Source: Negadavirga shengliensis
GTDB lineage: Bacteria; Bacteroidota; Bacteroidia; Cytophagales; Cyclobacteriaceae
Reading direction: 5' to 3'
Assembly: GCF_042652345.1 (NCBI RefSeq)
Contig: NZ_JBHSJJ010000019.1
Location: 46,274 to 110,273 of the forward strand
Length of the DNA stretch: 64,000 nucleotides
The position numbers were made by a program, and so were the translations under genes. Below the pieces are notes generated by a model that saw nothing but the letters and a program-made list of their open reading frames with translations, ran no database searches and was not told the DNA's origin. Positions 9,811-18,113 of the stretch are shown here, piece by piece. Positions within the stretch are counted from its first letter, which is position 1. Every line of letters starts with the position of its first letter.

Positions 9811-9899
9811 CAATTTAGAAATCAAGAAAGCCCGGAACGCAAATAGGCCCTAAAATACCCCCCTCCAATTTTACCGTTATCAATCTGCTTCAACCTCTT

Positions 9900-11354
9900 T
9901 CAATTCCCCACCGCCACAGGCAACACCTCCACGGTCAAAGAATCGACCACGGTCACTTCAAAACCCAGATTTACTTCCAACTGGCTGGAGGATTCCTGAA
10001 GCCGGGCCGCGCCGTTCTTCGACACCCTGCTCTCCCAGACGTAAAGTCTTCGCAGATTAGGACTGTTCTGAAGATATTGGATACCCTCATCCCCTACGGA
10101 AGTACCGTAAATGTTCAAAAACTCAAGATAAGGCAGTTCCTTTAAGTAAGACATCCCTTTGTCGGTAATGCCTGTTTTTTCTGCCCTCAAACGGGTAAGA
10201 TTTTTAAATTTGGCGATATGCTCCATCCCGGCATCCGACAGTGGGGTATCTTTTAAATCAAGCCAGGTGATCTGCTCCGGAAAATCTTCCGCCAGCTCTC
10301 CTAAAACCTCATTTACCGGATCATTTTTATACAGCGTAACCTGGAGCCAATTTTCTTTATTGGACAATGGCTTGATGGAAATGCCCCGGGATTTATAGGC
10401 TTTGATCTTTTCGGGGTCTGCCAATGCGGTTCCCGACGCCAGCAGTTTTTCCACCTCGGTCTTGTTAGCGTCAGGATCGGCCAGTGTCCGTAAAATGGCG
10501 TTCACTTCATCATTCACCTGCACTTCGGCTACCTTTTTATCAAAAGGCGCCCCTTTATCGATCCACCATTCCAGCAGGGTAATCTGATCCGGACTAAGTT
10601 GTGTCTTTCCCTTAGGGGGCATATGGTCATCATCAATGTCGGGCAAATGGATCCTTCTGATGAGCTCGCTTTCCTGCACATTTCCCGCCACAAAAACAGG
10701 CCCGTTTTCACCCCCTTTCATCAGTGCAGTCCGGGTATGCATCTGCAAGTCCCCTTTTTTCTTGCTGGCGTTATGACAGGAATTGCACCGCATTTCCAAT
10801 ATCGGATGGACGATATCCGCAAAGACATCGGCTTCGTTCAGGTCTTTTATCAGTTTAGGCCCTTTTTCCTGGGCAGGCAAACCGGCCAATGCCCTTAGGC
10901 CATTGGGCATGTACTGCGTCAGGTAAGTGGATCCATGGGTCAGGGAACCACCGTAATGACCTGCTCCGGCGAGGAATACCATCATTACAAATAATGATGC
11001 CCAGTATGCCTTTTGGATTTTGTCCGTGGATTTTTTTTCTTTTTGACGGTAAAGAAACCAAGAAGAAAAGGCCAGTATCACCAAAATGAGACCCGCCCAT
11101 TGATGGATGAACAGCAGGTCCTCACTGTAGTCTCCCGACCGCGCCAGCATTAACCCCAACGTCGCTGTCACCAATGCAGAGATGGCCCCCAAAAGTAGAA
11201 CAAACCCCACCGCGGGCCGCAGGTAAGCAAACCTCTCTTTCCGGGACAAAAACGCCATCAAAAAGGCTAAAACCAAAAAACCAATGGGTAAATGCAGGAT
11301 CAAAGGGTGGAACCTGCCAAAGAAAATCACAATATCTGCTGCTGATTGATCCAT
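9900..11354 (-). CDS. membrane-anchored c-type cytochrome with DUF2231 and leucine-rich repeat regions
   Basis: A 484-residue protein with four predicted N-terminal transmembrane helices (within residues about 8-150; the first is DUF2231-like, HPLILHLPIGFLVLAFL), then a planctomycete-type cytochrome domain with one haem site CNSCH (Cys190, Cys193, His194). The following segment, EWWIDKGAPFDKKV, is typical of these domains. The C-terminal third has leucine-rich-repeat-like units (LTRLRAEKTGITDKGMSYL and following, about 385-460). It is the last gene of a three-gene minus-strand operon, 8 bases after the DUF1501 gene. Likely role: membrane electron-transfer component for the partner periplasmic proteins. 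Confidence 0.85.
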   Translation of the reverse strand: MDQSAADIVIFFGRFHPLILHLPIGFLVLAFLMAFLSRKERFAYLRPAVGFVLLLGAISALVTATLGLMLARSGDYSEDLLFIHQWAGLILVILAFSSWFLYRQKEKKSTDKIQKAYWASLFVMMVFLAGAGHYGGSLTHGSTYLTQYMPNGLRALAGLPAQEKGPKLIKDLNEADVFADIVHPILEMRCNSCHNASKKKGDLQMHTRTALMKGGENGPVFVAGNVQESELIRRIHLPDIDDDHMPPKGKTQLSPDQITLLEWWIDKGAPFDKKVAEVQVNDEVNAILRTLADPDANKTEVEKLLASGTALADPEKIKAYKSRGISIKPLSNKENWLQVTLYKNDPVNEVLGELAEDFPEQITWLDLKDTPLSDAGMEHIAKFKNLTRLRAEKTGITDKGMSYLKELPYLEFLNIYGTSVGDEGIQYLQNSPNLRRLYVWESRVSKNGAARLQESSSQLEVNLGFEVTVVDSLTVEVLPVAVGN

Positions 11355-11362
11355 ATGCTATT

Positions 11363-12844
11363 TTATGCAATGATTTTATGAACTACTTTTCCTGAAACAT
11401 CCGTTAGCCGGAAGTCTCTTCCCTGGGCGAAATACGTGAGTTTTTCATGATCCAGCCCCAACAGATGAAGGATGGTCGCCTGTAAATCATGAACATGCAC
11501 CTTATCGCGGATACCATAATAACCTATTTCGTCGGTTTCTCCAAGCGTAAACCCACCTTTTACACCACCGCCTGCCATCCAGATGGGAAAGGCTTCTGTG
11601 TGATGGTCCCGGCCTTTGAACGGCCATACTCTCCCACCCCGGTTTTCCTGCATCGGCGTCCTGCCAAACTCTCCCCCCCAAACCACCAGCGTCTCATCCA
11701 ACATGCCCCGCTGCTTCAGGTCCTTTACCAGGGCTGCCATGGGCCGGTCTACTTGCTGGCATTTTTTTCTGAGCCCCACCTCCAACGATTCGTTTTCCGA
11801 TACGCCATGGGTATCCCAGCCCCAGTCGAATAACTGCACAAACCTCACCCCTTTTTCCAACAGCCTCCTGGCCAACAGACAGTTATTGGCAAATGAGGTT
11901 TTACCGGGTGCGGTGCCGTACATTTCATGAATATAGGTAGGCTCATCTGCGATATCCATGACATCCGGCACGGAGGTCTGCATATTAAAGGCCATTTCGT
12001 ACTGACTGATACGGGTCAGGGTCTCCGGATCACCCATTTCCCTATACTCCTTTTCGTTGATCTTATTGATGGCATCAATGGTTTGACGCCTCAATTTTCC
12101 GTCTATCCCCGCCGGATTGGACACATACAAGACGGGATCGCCCTCAGAGCGACACTGCACCCCCTGATACACCGAGGGTAAAAAACCGCTGCCCCAGACA
12201 GACTTACCCGCATCAGGCGTATTGCCCCCGGAAACAAGAACGATAAAACCCGGCAGGTTGTCGTTTTCGGACCCCAAACCATAGGTGACCCACGATCCCA
12301 TACTGGGTCTGCCCAGCCGCGGCCCCCCTGTTTGCAACAACAACTGGGCAGGTGCATGGTTAAATTCATCGGTATGCATGGTCTTGATAAGGGTAGCGTC
12401 ATCCGCAATGCTGGAAAAATGCGGGAGCAACTCTGAAACCACCATCCCGGATTCACCTCTCGGTTTAAATTCAGCCTGTGGGCCAAGCATTTTTGGAACG
12501 CCCTGGATAAAGGCAAATTTTTTCCCTTCCAAAAGTGATTGAGGGCAATCCAAGCCATCAAGTTTCTGTAAATCGGGCTTGTAATCAAAAAGCTCTAATT
12601 GGGACGGAGCCCCGGCCATATGGAGGTAAATGATGCGTTTGGCTTTTGGGGCAAAATGAGGCAGTTTAGCAGCCAGGTTTTCCGCAGCTTGTTTCGCTGC
12701 TTCTTCTTTTTGGGAGGCAAGCGGCTGGCAGCCCATCATCGCACCCAGGGCGATCCCACCCAAACCCGAAGCGCATTGTTTCAGAAAATGCCTTCTGGTC
12801 TGCTGCTGTAAAGAACGGTAGTGGTATTCTTCAAATAGGTTCAT
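11363..12844 (-). CDS. DUF1501 family protein with Tat-type signal
   Basis: A 493-residue exported protein with a twin-arginine leader (TRRHFLKQCASGLGGIALGA, about residues 16-35) followed by a possible lipobox Cys. The body is that of DUF1501, an alkaline-phosphatase/sulfatase-like fold: YLHMAGAPSQLELFDYKP near residue 73, NNCLLARRLLEKGVRFVQLF in the middle and EFGRTPMQENRGGRVWPFKG with WMAGGGVKGGF near the end. DUF1501 proteins are nearly always encoded beside a PSD1 (DUF1549/DUF1553) gene, as here, 11 bases downstream. The activity of the pair is not established; proposals involve breakdown of complex, often sulfated, substrates. Confidence 0.92.
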   Translation of the reverse strand: MNLFEEYHYRSLQQQTRRHFLKQCASGLGGIALGAMMGCQPLASQKEEAAKQAAENLAAKLPHFAPKAKRIIYLHMAGAPSQLELFDYKPDLQKLDGLDCPQSLLEGKKFAFIQGVPKMLGPQAEFKPRGESGMVVSELLPHFSSIADDATLIKTMHTDEFNHAPAQLLLQTGGPRLGRPSMGSWVTYGLGSENDNLPGFIVLVSGGNTPDAGKSVWGSGFLPSVYQGVQCRSEGDPVLYVSNPAGIDGKLRRQTIDAINKINEKEYREMGDPETLTRISQYEMAFNMQTSVPDVMDIADEPTYIHEMYGTAPGKTSFANNCLLARRLLEKGVRFVQLFDWGWDTHGVSENESLEVGLRKKCQQVDRPMAALVKDLKQRGMLDETLVVWGGEFGRTPMQENRGGRVWPFKGRDHHTEAFPIWMAGGGVKGGFTLGETDEIGYYGIRDKVHVHDLQATILHLLGLDHEKLTYFAQGRDFRLTDVSGKVVHKIIA

Positions 12845-12855
12845 GGGTACGCAAT

Positions 12856-15657
12856 TTATGACTTCATAAGGAACTCATCCAGATTCATAATGGTATTGGC
12901 CATTACTGTCAAAACGGCCAGGGTTTCATTTTCTTCTCCAATAAGCTGGCATATTGCCTCGGGATCCGCTTCGAAATACTGCTGCGTCTGCCGGTGCAAT
13001 AATAGAAGATCTTCCAGCTTCTCTTCATCTACGCCGCGCAACATCGCCATGCTGTACATCAAGGCCAACTGCGCCCTGGCATCAGAAGGCGAACTTTCTG
13101 CCACTTTTCTTGCCAGCTCGCGGGCGGCCTCCAGATAAACCGGATCATTCAACGTCACCAGGGCCTGGATAGGTGTATTGGTGTCGATTCGTCTGGGCAG
13201 ACAAAACTCCCTGCTGGGCGCATCAAATGCAATAAAGGACGGGTAAGGGCTGGTCCGCCTCCAAAAGGTATATAAAGCCCTGCGATATCGGTCCTCTCCT
13301 GTACTGGTTTCCCATTTATCGCCGCTGTAAACCACCTGCCATATGCCTTCCGGCTGTTCGGGCATCACACTGGCCCCGTACATTTTCTTACTTAATAAAC
13401 CGCTTACCGATAAGGCCTGATCCCTTAACTGTTCTGCCGTCAACCGTATCCGGGGACCTCGGGCAAGCATTTTGTTACCCGGGTCTTTTTCCAGTAAATC
13501 CTCTCTCATGTGTGAAGATTGCCGGTAAGCAGCCGACATGACGATTTCCTTCAACAGCTTTTTAACATCCCATTCATGCTCATGGATAAAACGCCGGGCA
13601 AGCCAGTCCAACAATTCCGGATGGGTGGGATCAAACCCCTGAGAACCGAAATCTTCCAGTGTTTCCACCAATCCCAACCCGAATAACTGTTCCCAAAAAC
13701 GGTTGACGGTGACCCTCGCAGTAAGCGGGTTGTCGGGACTTACCAACCATTCTGCCAGTCCCAAGCGGTTCATGCCGTAAGCAAAATCATTCCATTTTTC
13801 GGGCACACCCGGTTCCACTTTATCTCCCAACACCATCCAGTTGCCCTTTTCAAACAGCCTGGTTTCTCTCCCGTACTCAGCTTTCAGCTCCAGCATGATC
13901 GGTGTGCCTACCTTCCCCTTTTCCAGATTGAACAACTGGTAGAAGTCTTTTTCAACGTCTTCATATCCTTTTTCCCCCTCCCCCGGCAATGCCTGATGCA
14001 AACTCACCCATTCCACAATGCATTGGGTATGGGATTTTTCAGCACCTTGTAGCACCAAATACAGATCACGGTTACCTTCCACTTTCTTAATCGGAACAGA
14101 GATGGTTTCGTTCAACGTGATGATTTTGTCCATGTTCTCTTCCTCGTCAAAAACCTTTTTGGTCTTTTGCCTGACCCTCCAGTTACCGATCACCTCCCCT
14201 TCTTTGTGATCCAGCCTGAATTCCAGCACACCCACACTTGTATCTGCTCTCACCCTCAACATGATTCTATCCTCTCCTCTAAAGGGAACCTGCTTTTTTC
14301 GGGTATAAACGCTGTCTGTCACACTGAAGAAGGAGGTGCCTTTTACCGGAATTCCCTTATCCATCTGTTCAAAGAGATGGGGATGGATCTTGGGTTCCGT
14401 GACCCTGACCAGCTTCTCATAATACGGCCTGGTTTCCAGTCCAGCATGTTTTTCTGCCCAATCCAATATCCTGTTTAACCGGTCTTGGTCTTCTTTTTCC
14501 GTAAATTCCACCAATACAGGTGACTCATTGGGCATATCCGTGTCCGCCGTTTGGTTAAAAAAAGCCAGGGATTTATAGAAATCCTCATGCTTGATCGGGT
14601 CATATGGATGGCTGTGGCATTGTACACACTCCATGGTGGTGCCCTGCAGTACAGACCAGGTCGTGCTTACCTTGTCTATCAGCGCTGCAATCCGGAATTC
14701 TTCATTATCCGTACCCCCCTCATCGTTGTTCATGGTATTTCGGTGAAAGGCAGTGGCAATGTATTGGTCATCCGTAGCATCCGGCAGGAGATCCCCCGCC
14801 AGTTGCTCCGTAACAAAACGGTCAAAAGGAATGTTGTCATTAAAAGCATTGATCAACCAGTCCCGGTATTTCCAAATGCTTCTGGGTCGGTCGGCTTCGT
14901 ATCCTTTTGAATCCGCATACCTGGCCAAATCCATCCACATGGCTGCCCAGCGTTCTCCATAAGCCGGTGAGGCCAGCAGGCTGTCCACCACGGCTTCATA
15001 TGCGGTGGCAGAGGTATCGGCAAGAAAAGCCCTGGTTTGTTCCAGGCTGGGAGGCAATCCGGTCAGATCAAAGCTCACCCGGCGAAGCAACGTGTATCTG
15101 TCAGCCATGGGGTTGGGTGCCAATTCCATTTCCTCCAGCTTTTCCAGAATAAACCGGTCAATATCAGTGATTATCCAATCGTCGCTTATTTCAGGAACCG
15201 CTGTTTCTTCCGGGGCTATGTATGCCCAATGGTCTTTCCAGGGTGCACCTTGATTGATCCATTTTGTCAATACAGCAATTTCCTTTTTACTCAAAGGCTC
15301 CCGCTCCAAAGGCATCCTGTATTCAGGATCATGGTGTTTGATCCTTTTGACGAGTTCGCTTTTGCCCGGACTTCCGGGAACAATAGCCCTTTTTCCGGAT
15401 TCATTGACCGCCAAAGCCTCTTCTTCAAACAAAAGGCTAAAACCTCCTGATTTTTTTACGCCCCCGTGGCAGAAAATACATTTTTTATTAAAAATAGGAC
15501 GGATATCCTTATTGAAATCCACTTCTTTTCCCAGCACAAAAGAGGGAATATACCGGTGCTTGTTTTCGATGGATACCCCATTGAGAAGGAGATATACCAG
15601 CCAAATCAAAAACAATCCTGAAGAAAAAGATAATATCAGTCGGGTTTTCGGAAGCAT
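12856..15657 (-). CDS. PSD1 and planctomycete cytochrome C domain protein (DUF1549/DUF1553)
   Basis: A 933-residue protein anchored by one N-terminal helix (about residues 8-26). A PSCyt1 cytochrome domain follows, with haem site CIFCH (Cys60, Cys63, His64). DUF1549 covers the next part (DRFILEKLEEMELAPNP, RWAAMWMDLARYADSKGYE) and includes a second CxxCH-like site, CVQCH, near residue 345. A central beta-rich region precedes DUF1553 (PDNPLTARVTVNRFWEQLFG onwards, with FCLPRRIDTNTPIQALVTLN near the end). It is the first gene of the operon with the DUF1501 and membrane cytochrome genes. The haem sites imply a redox role in the periplasm; the substrate is unknown. Confidence 0.92.
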   Translation of the reverse strand: MLPKTRLILSFSSGLFLIWLVYLLLNGVSIENKHRYIPSFVLGKEVDFNKDIRPIFNKKCIFCHGGVKKSGGFSLLFEEEALAVNESGKRAIVPGSPGKSELVKRIKHHDPEYRMPLEREPLSKKEIAVLTKWINQGAPWKDHWAYIAPEETAVPEISDDWIITDIDRFILEKLEEMELAPNPMADRYTLLRRVSFDLTGLPPSLEQTRAFLADTSATAYEAVVDSLLASPAYGERWAAMWMDLARYADSKGYEADRPRSIWKYRDWLINAFNDNIPFDRFVTEQLAGDLLPDATDDQYIATAFHRNTMNNDEGGTDNEEFRIAALIDKVSTTWSVLQGTTMECVQCHSHPYDPIKHEDFYKSLAFFNQTADTDMPNESPVLVEFTEKEDQDRLNRILDWAEKHAGLETRPYYEKLVRVTEPKIHPHLFEQMDKGIPVKGTSFFSVTDSVYTRKKQVPFRGEDRIMLRVRADTSVGVLEFRLDHKEGEVIGNWRVRQKTKKVFDEEENMDKIITLNETISVPIKKVEGNRDLYLVLQGAEKSHTQCIVEWVSLHQALPGEGEKGYEDVEKDFYQLFNLEKGKVGTPIMLELKAEYGRETRLFEKGNWMVLGDKVEPGVPEKWNDFAYGMNRLGLAEWLVSPDNPLTARVTVNRFWEQLFGLGLVETLEDFGSQGFDPTHPELLDWLARRFIHEHEWDVKKLLKEIVMSAAYRQSSHMREDLLEKDPGNKMLARGPRIRLTAEQLRDQALSVSGLLSKKMYGASVMPEQPEGIWQVVYSGDKWETSTGEDRYRRALYTFWRRTSPYPSFIAFDAPSREFCLPRRIDTNTPIQALVTLNDPVYLEAARELARKVAESSPSDARAQLALMYSMAMLRGVDEEKLEDLLLLHRQTQQYFEADPEAICQLIGEENETLAVLTVMANTIMNLDEFLMKS

Positions 15658-15692
15658 AATTTAAGGGAAATCCCAGCGGGGAATTCACGTAA

Positions 15693-15722
15693 CAAAGTAA
15701 AGAAATTTGGCTGAATTTCAAA
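15693..15722 (-). promoter_or_regulatory. candidate Bacteroidota-type promoter for the PSD1 operon
   Basis: On the minus strand a TTTG (15719-15722) lies 18 bases before TTACTTTG (15693-15700), one base away from the TAnnTTTG -7 consensus. The element is about 36 bases upstream of the PSD1 start at 15657. Spacing is slightly short of the usual 19-21, so this is a pattern match only. Confidence 0.3.
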
Positions 15723-16057
15723 TATTCCGATAAAACAACGGCGAAATAAAGATTTTGACGGAAAAAACCACCCGGATTCCCCAAGAAATAAAATCCAAGT
15801 ATTCAAATCCTTCCTGCTTTTGCGGTTTGGCCCGGATTTCCTTCTCCCAGTCGTCATACGCGAGAAGCAATACCATATCGTCCGGTTTACCCAGGTTGTC
15901 CGGGATTTCCCCCTCTTAGTGACGTACTGTTTCGTCATCGCGGGAAGCGGCAACCTTTCGATTTAATTGCCGGAGACGTTCTCCGCGACGAAGCGATCCC
16001 CTCGCGTGAGCGCGCGGCGTAGCGGCGGGGTTTTCCCCGTGCTGGCGGGGCAGGTCG

Positions 16058-16089
16058 GTTACTTTTTTGACCTGCAGCAAAAAAGTAAC
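16058..16089. repeat. long A/T-stem hairpin, repeat copy 1
   Basis: A perfect 12-base inverted repeat (GTTACTTTTTTG and CAAAAAAGTAAC) around the loop ACCTGCAG. Almost the same hairpin, with the same loop and the same preceding AGCGGCGGGGTTTT-type GC-rich stretch, is found at 38298-38327, so this belongs to a dispersed repeat family. The T- and A-rich stem could also end transcription in either direction. Confidence 0.7.
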
Positions 16090-16108
16090 AAATGTAATTC
16101 GGAGAGGT

Positions 16109-16139
16109 TTTGTAAAAAAACCATAAATTCCTATTTTCG
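16109..16139 (+). promoter_or_regulatory. candidate Bacteroidota-type promoter for the RraA-family gene
   Basis: TTTG at 16109-16112 is followed after 19 bases by TATTTTCG at 16132-16139. This fits the -33 TTTG / -7 TAnnTTTG pattern with a single mismatch at correct spacing. The RraA-family start is 75 bases downstream. Pattern match only. Confidence 0.42.
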
Positions 16140-16213
16140 ACAATTACCCAAAATATTTACCTGTAAAAAACTTATTTATCAAACCAAAAGTCACCTAATT
16201 AATCCAAATCAAA

Positions 16214-17092
16214 ATGAAAAGGACAATACTTATATTGCTTATCGCCCTCATGGGTTTCTATTATCCTGCTGCCATAGCTCAGGAAGAAGCAGACGCGGCA
16301 GACGAAGTGCTGTTGGAACTTTATAAAGGCGCCCGGGTAACCGATGTGGTGGATGGCATGGTTACCGTAGGTTATATGGATGTAGGGGTAATGGATCCCA
16401 AAATCGCACCGCTTTGGAAAGACGTGGAAACCATGGAACACCGGTTTGCGGGCATAGCTGTAACCGTAAGATATGGGCCTACCAACCGGCCCATGCACCC
16501 TGGAGCAGACCTCACCCAACCCGAAAATTATGAAGCCTACCGGAAATGGAGAGGAATGTGGTATTCCCAACTGTCCCCGGAACCCTTCCAGGAGTTCATC
16601 AAAAAAGGAACCGTGGTGGTCATGGACAACAAGGACGACAATGATACAGGTTCCACGGGTTCCAAAAATATTATGGACTGGCAGGAAAAGGGAGCCGTAG
16701 GGCTGGTTTCTGCCGGAGGTGTGAGGGATATTGACGAAGTTATCAGACAAAAGAACCCTGTCTATACCAACTACTTTGAAAGGGGCCGTGGGGAACGTAT
16801 CGGGAGAAATGAGGTAATCGATGTGCAACGGCCTGTGGTTGTGGGCGGATGCACGGTATATCCCGGGGATGTGATTGTGGCGGATGCCGATGGCGTGGTG
16901 GTGGTTCCCCGAAGGGCAGCCGTCAGGGTCGGCCAGATTGCCTACCAGGAACTCGTGGATGACATCAAGGGAAGAAGAGCCCTTTACGAGCAAACCGGAA
17001 GAAAACTTGATGAAACGGTGGAGATTCCGGAAGAGCCAGCGGCCTTTTTCAAGCGCCTGGGACTGCCGGAAGATCCAAACAAGATGCCATGA
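16214..17092 (+). CDS. exported RraA-family protein
   Basis: A 292-residue member of the RraA / HMG aldolase-like family. The substrate-loop segment GSTGSKNIMDWQEKGAVGLV and the GGVRDIDEV that follows (about residues 140-175) are the family hallmarks, and RPVVVGGCTVYPGDVIVADA with VVVVPRR continues the core fold. Unlike the roughly 160-residue cytosolic RraA of E. coli, this protein has a signal peptide (MKRTILILLIALMGFYYPAA, cleavage near Ala-Gln at 22-23) and long extensions. It therefore probably acts in the periplasm, more likely as an aldolase or decarboxylase-like enzyme than as a ribonuclease E inhibitor. Family membership is clear; activity is inference. Confidence 0.88.
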   Translation: MKRTILILLIALMGFYYPAAIAQEEADAADEVLLELYKGARVTDVVDGMVTVGYMDVGVMDPKIAPLWKDVETMEHRFAGIAVTVRYGPTNRPMHPGADLTQPENYEAYRKWRGMWYSQLSPEPFQEFIKKGTVVVMDNKDDNDTGSTGSKNIMDWQEKGAVGLVSAGGVRDIDEVIRQKNPVYTNYFERGRGERIGRNEVIDVQRPVVVGGCTVYPGDVIVADADGVVVVPRRAAVRVGQIAYQELVDDIKGRRALYEQTGRKLDETVEIPEEPAAFFKRLGLPEDPNKMP

Positions 17093-17262
17093 TGAAAAAA
17101 CCCGATCGGGTGGAGTAATGGAAGTGTCTTCATGTAAAGCCATATGTGCTTTCCAGATAAAATAATTGACAGCTTTAAAAAACGGGGTAATTCAAAAAAA
17201 TATCTCATCAGGCTTTACCCTGTTTTTCATTTTTTTAGCAGGGACATAACAGGTCTGTTTCC

Positions 17263-17448
17263 ATAAAAAACAATTATCTTAATGCTAGGGATGACCAAAA
17301 AGAGGAATCTGGCGTCAGGGAATATTGGGTCATTCAGCCAGTGGAACGAACCCTTCTGACTTATACGCTGAAAAACGGCAAATATATCCCTTCCCGACTT
17401 TTTACCGTGGGGGACACGTATCCGGCATCCTCCCGGGCTTTCGCTTGA
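17263..17448 (+). pseudogene. remnant of an Uma2 family endonuclease gene (C-terminal part)
   Basis: Translation in this frame gives a run of about 60 codons to the TGA at 17446. It contains NARDDQK directly followed by EESGVREYWVIQPVER and YTLKNGKYIPSRLF. The EESGVREYWVI core and the strand after it are characteristic of the C-terminal half of Uma2 proteins (PD-(D/E)XK nuclease-like fold, DUF820). The normal spacer between the two parts is shortened, and the N-terminal catalytic half is absent, so this is a broken relic. No start codon or intact gene can be built upstream. Confidence 0.6.
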
Positions 17449-17815
17449 ATTGACGAGGTTTTCAATCCCCCGGGTGACTGAAAAGTTTGAACGTTTTGTG
17501 GTTGTGAGGAGGGGGGACGGTTTCGCATTCCGGGGGGATGCACCCGTGGGTATCGGGAGGTTGGGCCGCTTTGTGATGCTGGATCGATCGGCCCCCGTCT
17601 GCTCCCGGCTAGCACCGGAGTTAATGAAAAGTTGACCACGTCAGGATCATTCCTAAGGCAAGGCATTTTTCCCACCGCCTGCGACAGCGAAGCTGTCGAA
17701 CTTCTCGTTAACCCCCTGTGAAACGGGGGGTAAAGACGCCTGATCACTTCTGTCCCAACCCTGAAAGGGTTGAACTGAATGCCAGTGGAAAATTCAGGCT
17801 ATTAGCTTCTATTTC

Positions 17816-17849
17816 AAAAAAAGCCCCGGTATTTGTTACCGGGGCTTTT
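17816..17849 (-). terminator. strong intrinsic terminator
   Basis: A perfect 12-base stem (AAAGCCCCGGTA with TACCGGGGCTTT) closes a five-base loop. On the minus strand the stem runs into seven consecutive T residues. It lies 18 bases past the stop of the two-TM gene at 17867 and so ends the lipoprotein/two-TM operon. Confidence 0.85.
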
Positions 17850-17866
17850 CAATTATTTTTTTGCTG

Positions 17867-18109
17867 TCAGGAAGGCCTGTTGAATTTGAGTATACCTGCC
17901 CGGATGACCAAAACCAAAATCAATGCAAACAGCATCCCGGAAAACAAGAGCAAACTGATCAATGAGAAATAAAATCTCCATTGCTCCTCCGTTCCGAAAA
18001 GATGCGCATGATTTAGAAAATTGGTAAAAGAAGAATAAACTTTCATTGAACCTAACAGCAACCCAAACCAGATACTAAATTTCAAAAATTTTTCATCCAT
18101 GATTCCCAT
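17867..18109 (-). CDS. small two-transmembrane protein (candidate immunity or accessory protein)
   Basis: An 80-residue protein if started at the ATG at 18109, which lies 4 bases after the stop of the upstream lipoprotein gene; a longer in-frame reading to 18184 would overlap that gene and is rejected. It has two hydrophobic segments (about residues 9-28 and 47-69) joined by a short polar loop, and a basic C-terminus. I recognise no family. Its size, topology and tight coupling to a gene whose product has a bacteriocin-like glycine zipper would fit an immunity protein, but this is inference from context only. A strong terminator follows directly. Confidence 0.6.
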   Translation of the reverse strand: MGIMDEKFLKFSIWFGLLLGSMKVYSSFTNFLNHAHLFGTEEQWRFYFSLISLLLFSGMLFALILVLVIRAGILKFNRPS

Positions 18110-18113
18110 ATGT

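Larger units (their letters stand above)
15658..16213. other. intergenic region with dispersed repeat and promoter candidates
   Basis: The 556-base region divides the PSD1 operon (minus) from the RraA-family gene (plus). It holds two promoter candidates and a GC-rich stretch (about 15950-16060) with a CGGGG/CCCCG hairpin leading into a repeat hairpin that recurs at 38298. A 52-codon minus-strand frame at 15718-15876 could be a decayed gene end, but it has no recognisable similarity. Nothing else is supported. Confidence 0.5.
17093..17866. other. gene-poor region with Uma2 remnant and short hairpins
   Basis: These 774 bases hold an Uma2-type remnant (17263-17448), a GC-rich stretch without a supported gene, a short hairpin CAACCCT/AGGGTTG near 17757-17775, and the terminator of the 18881-17867 gene pair. 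Reading frames across 17361-17747 have no recognisable product. Confidence 0.5.

Noticed and set aside
15718..15876. Minus-strand 52-codon frame with protein-like composition (containing YDDWEKEIRAK)
   Set aside because: It has an in-frame stop upstream, no similarity that I recognise, and overlaps the promoter candidate of the PSD1 operon; too weak to annotate.
16199..17143. Minus-strand frame of 314 codons
   Set aside because: It is antisense to the RraA-family gene and has no recognisable domain.
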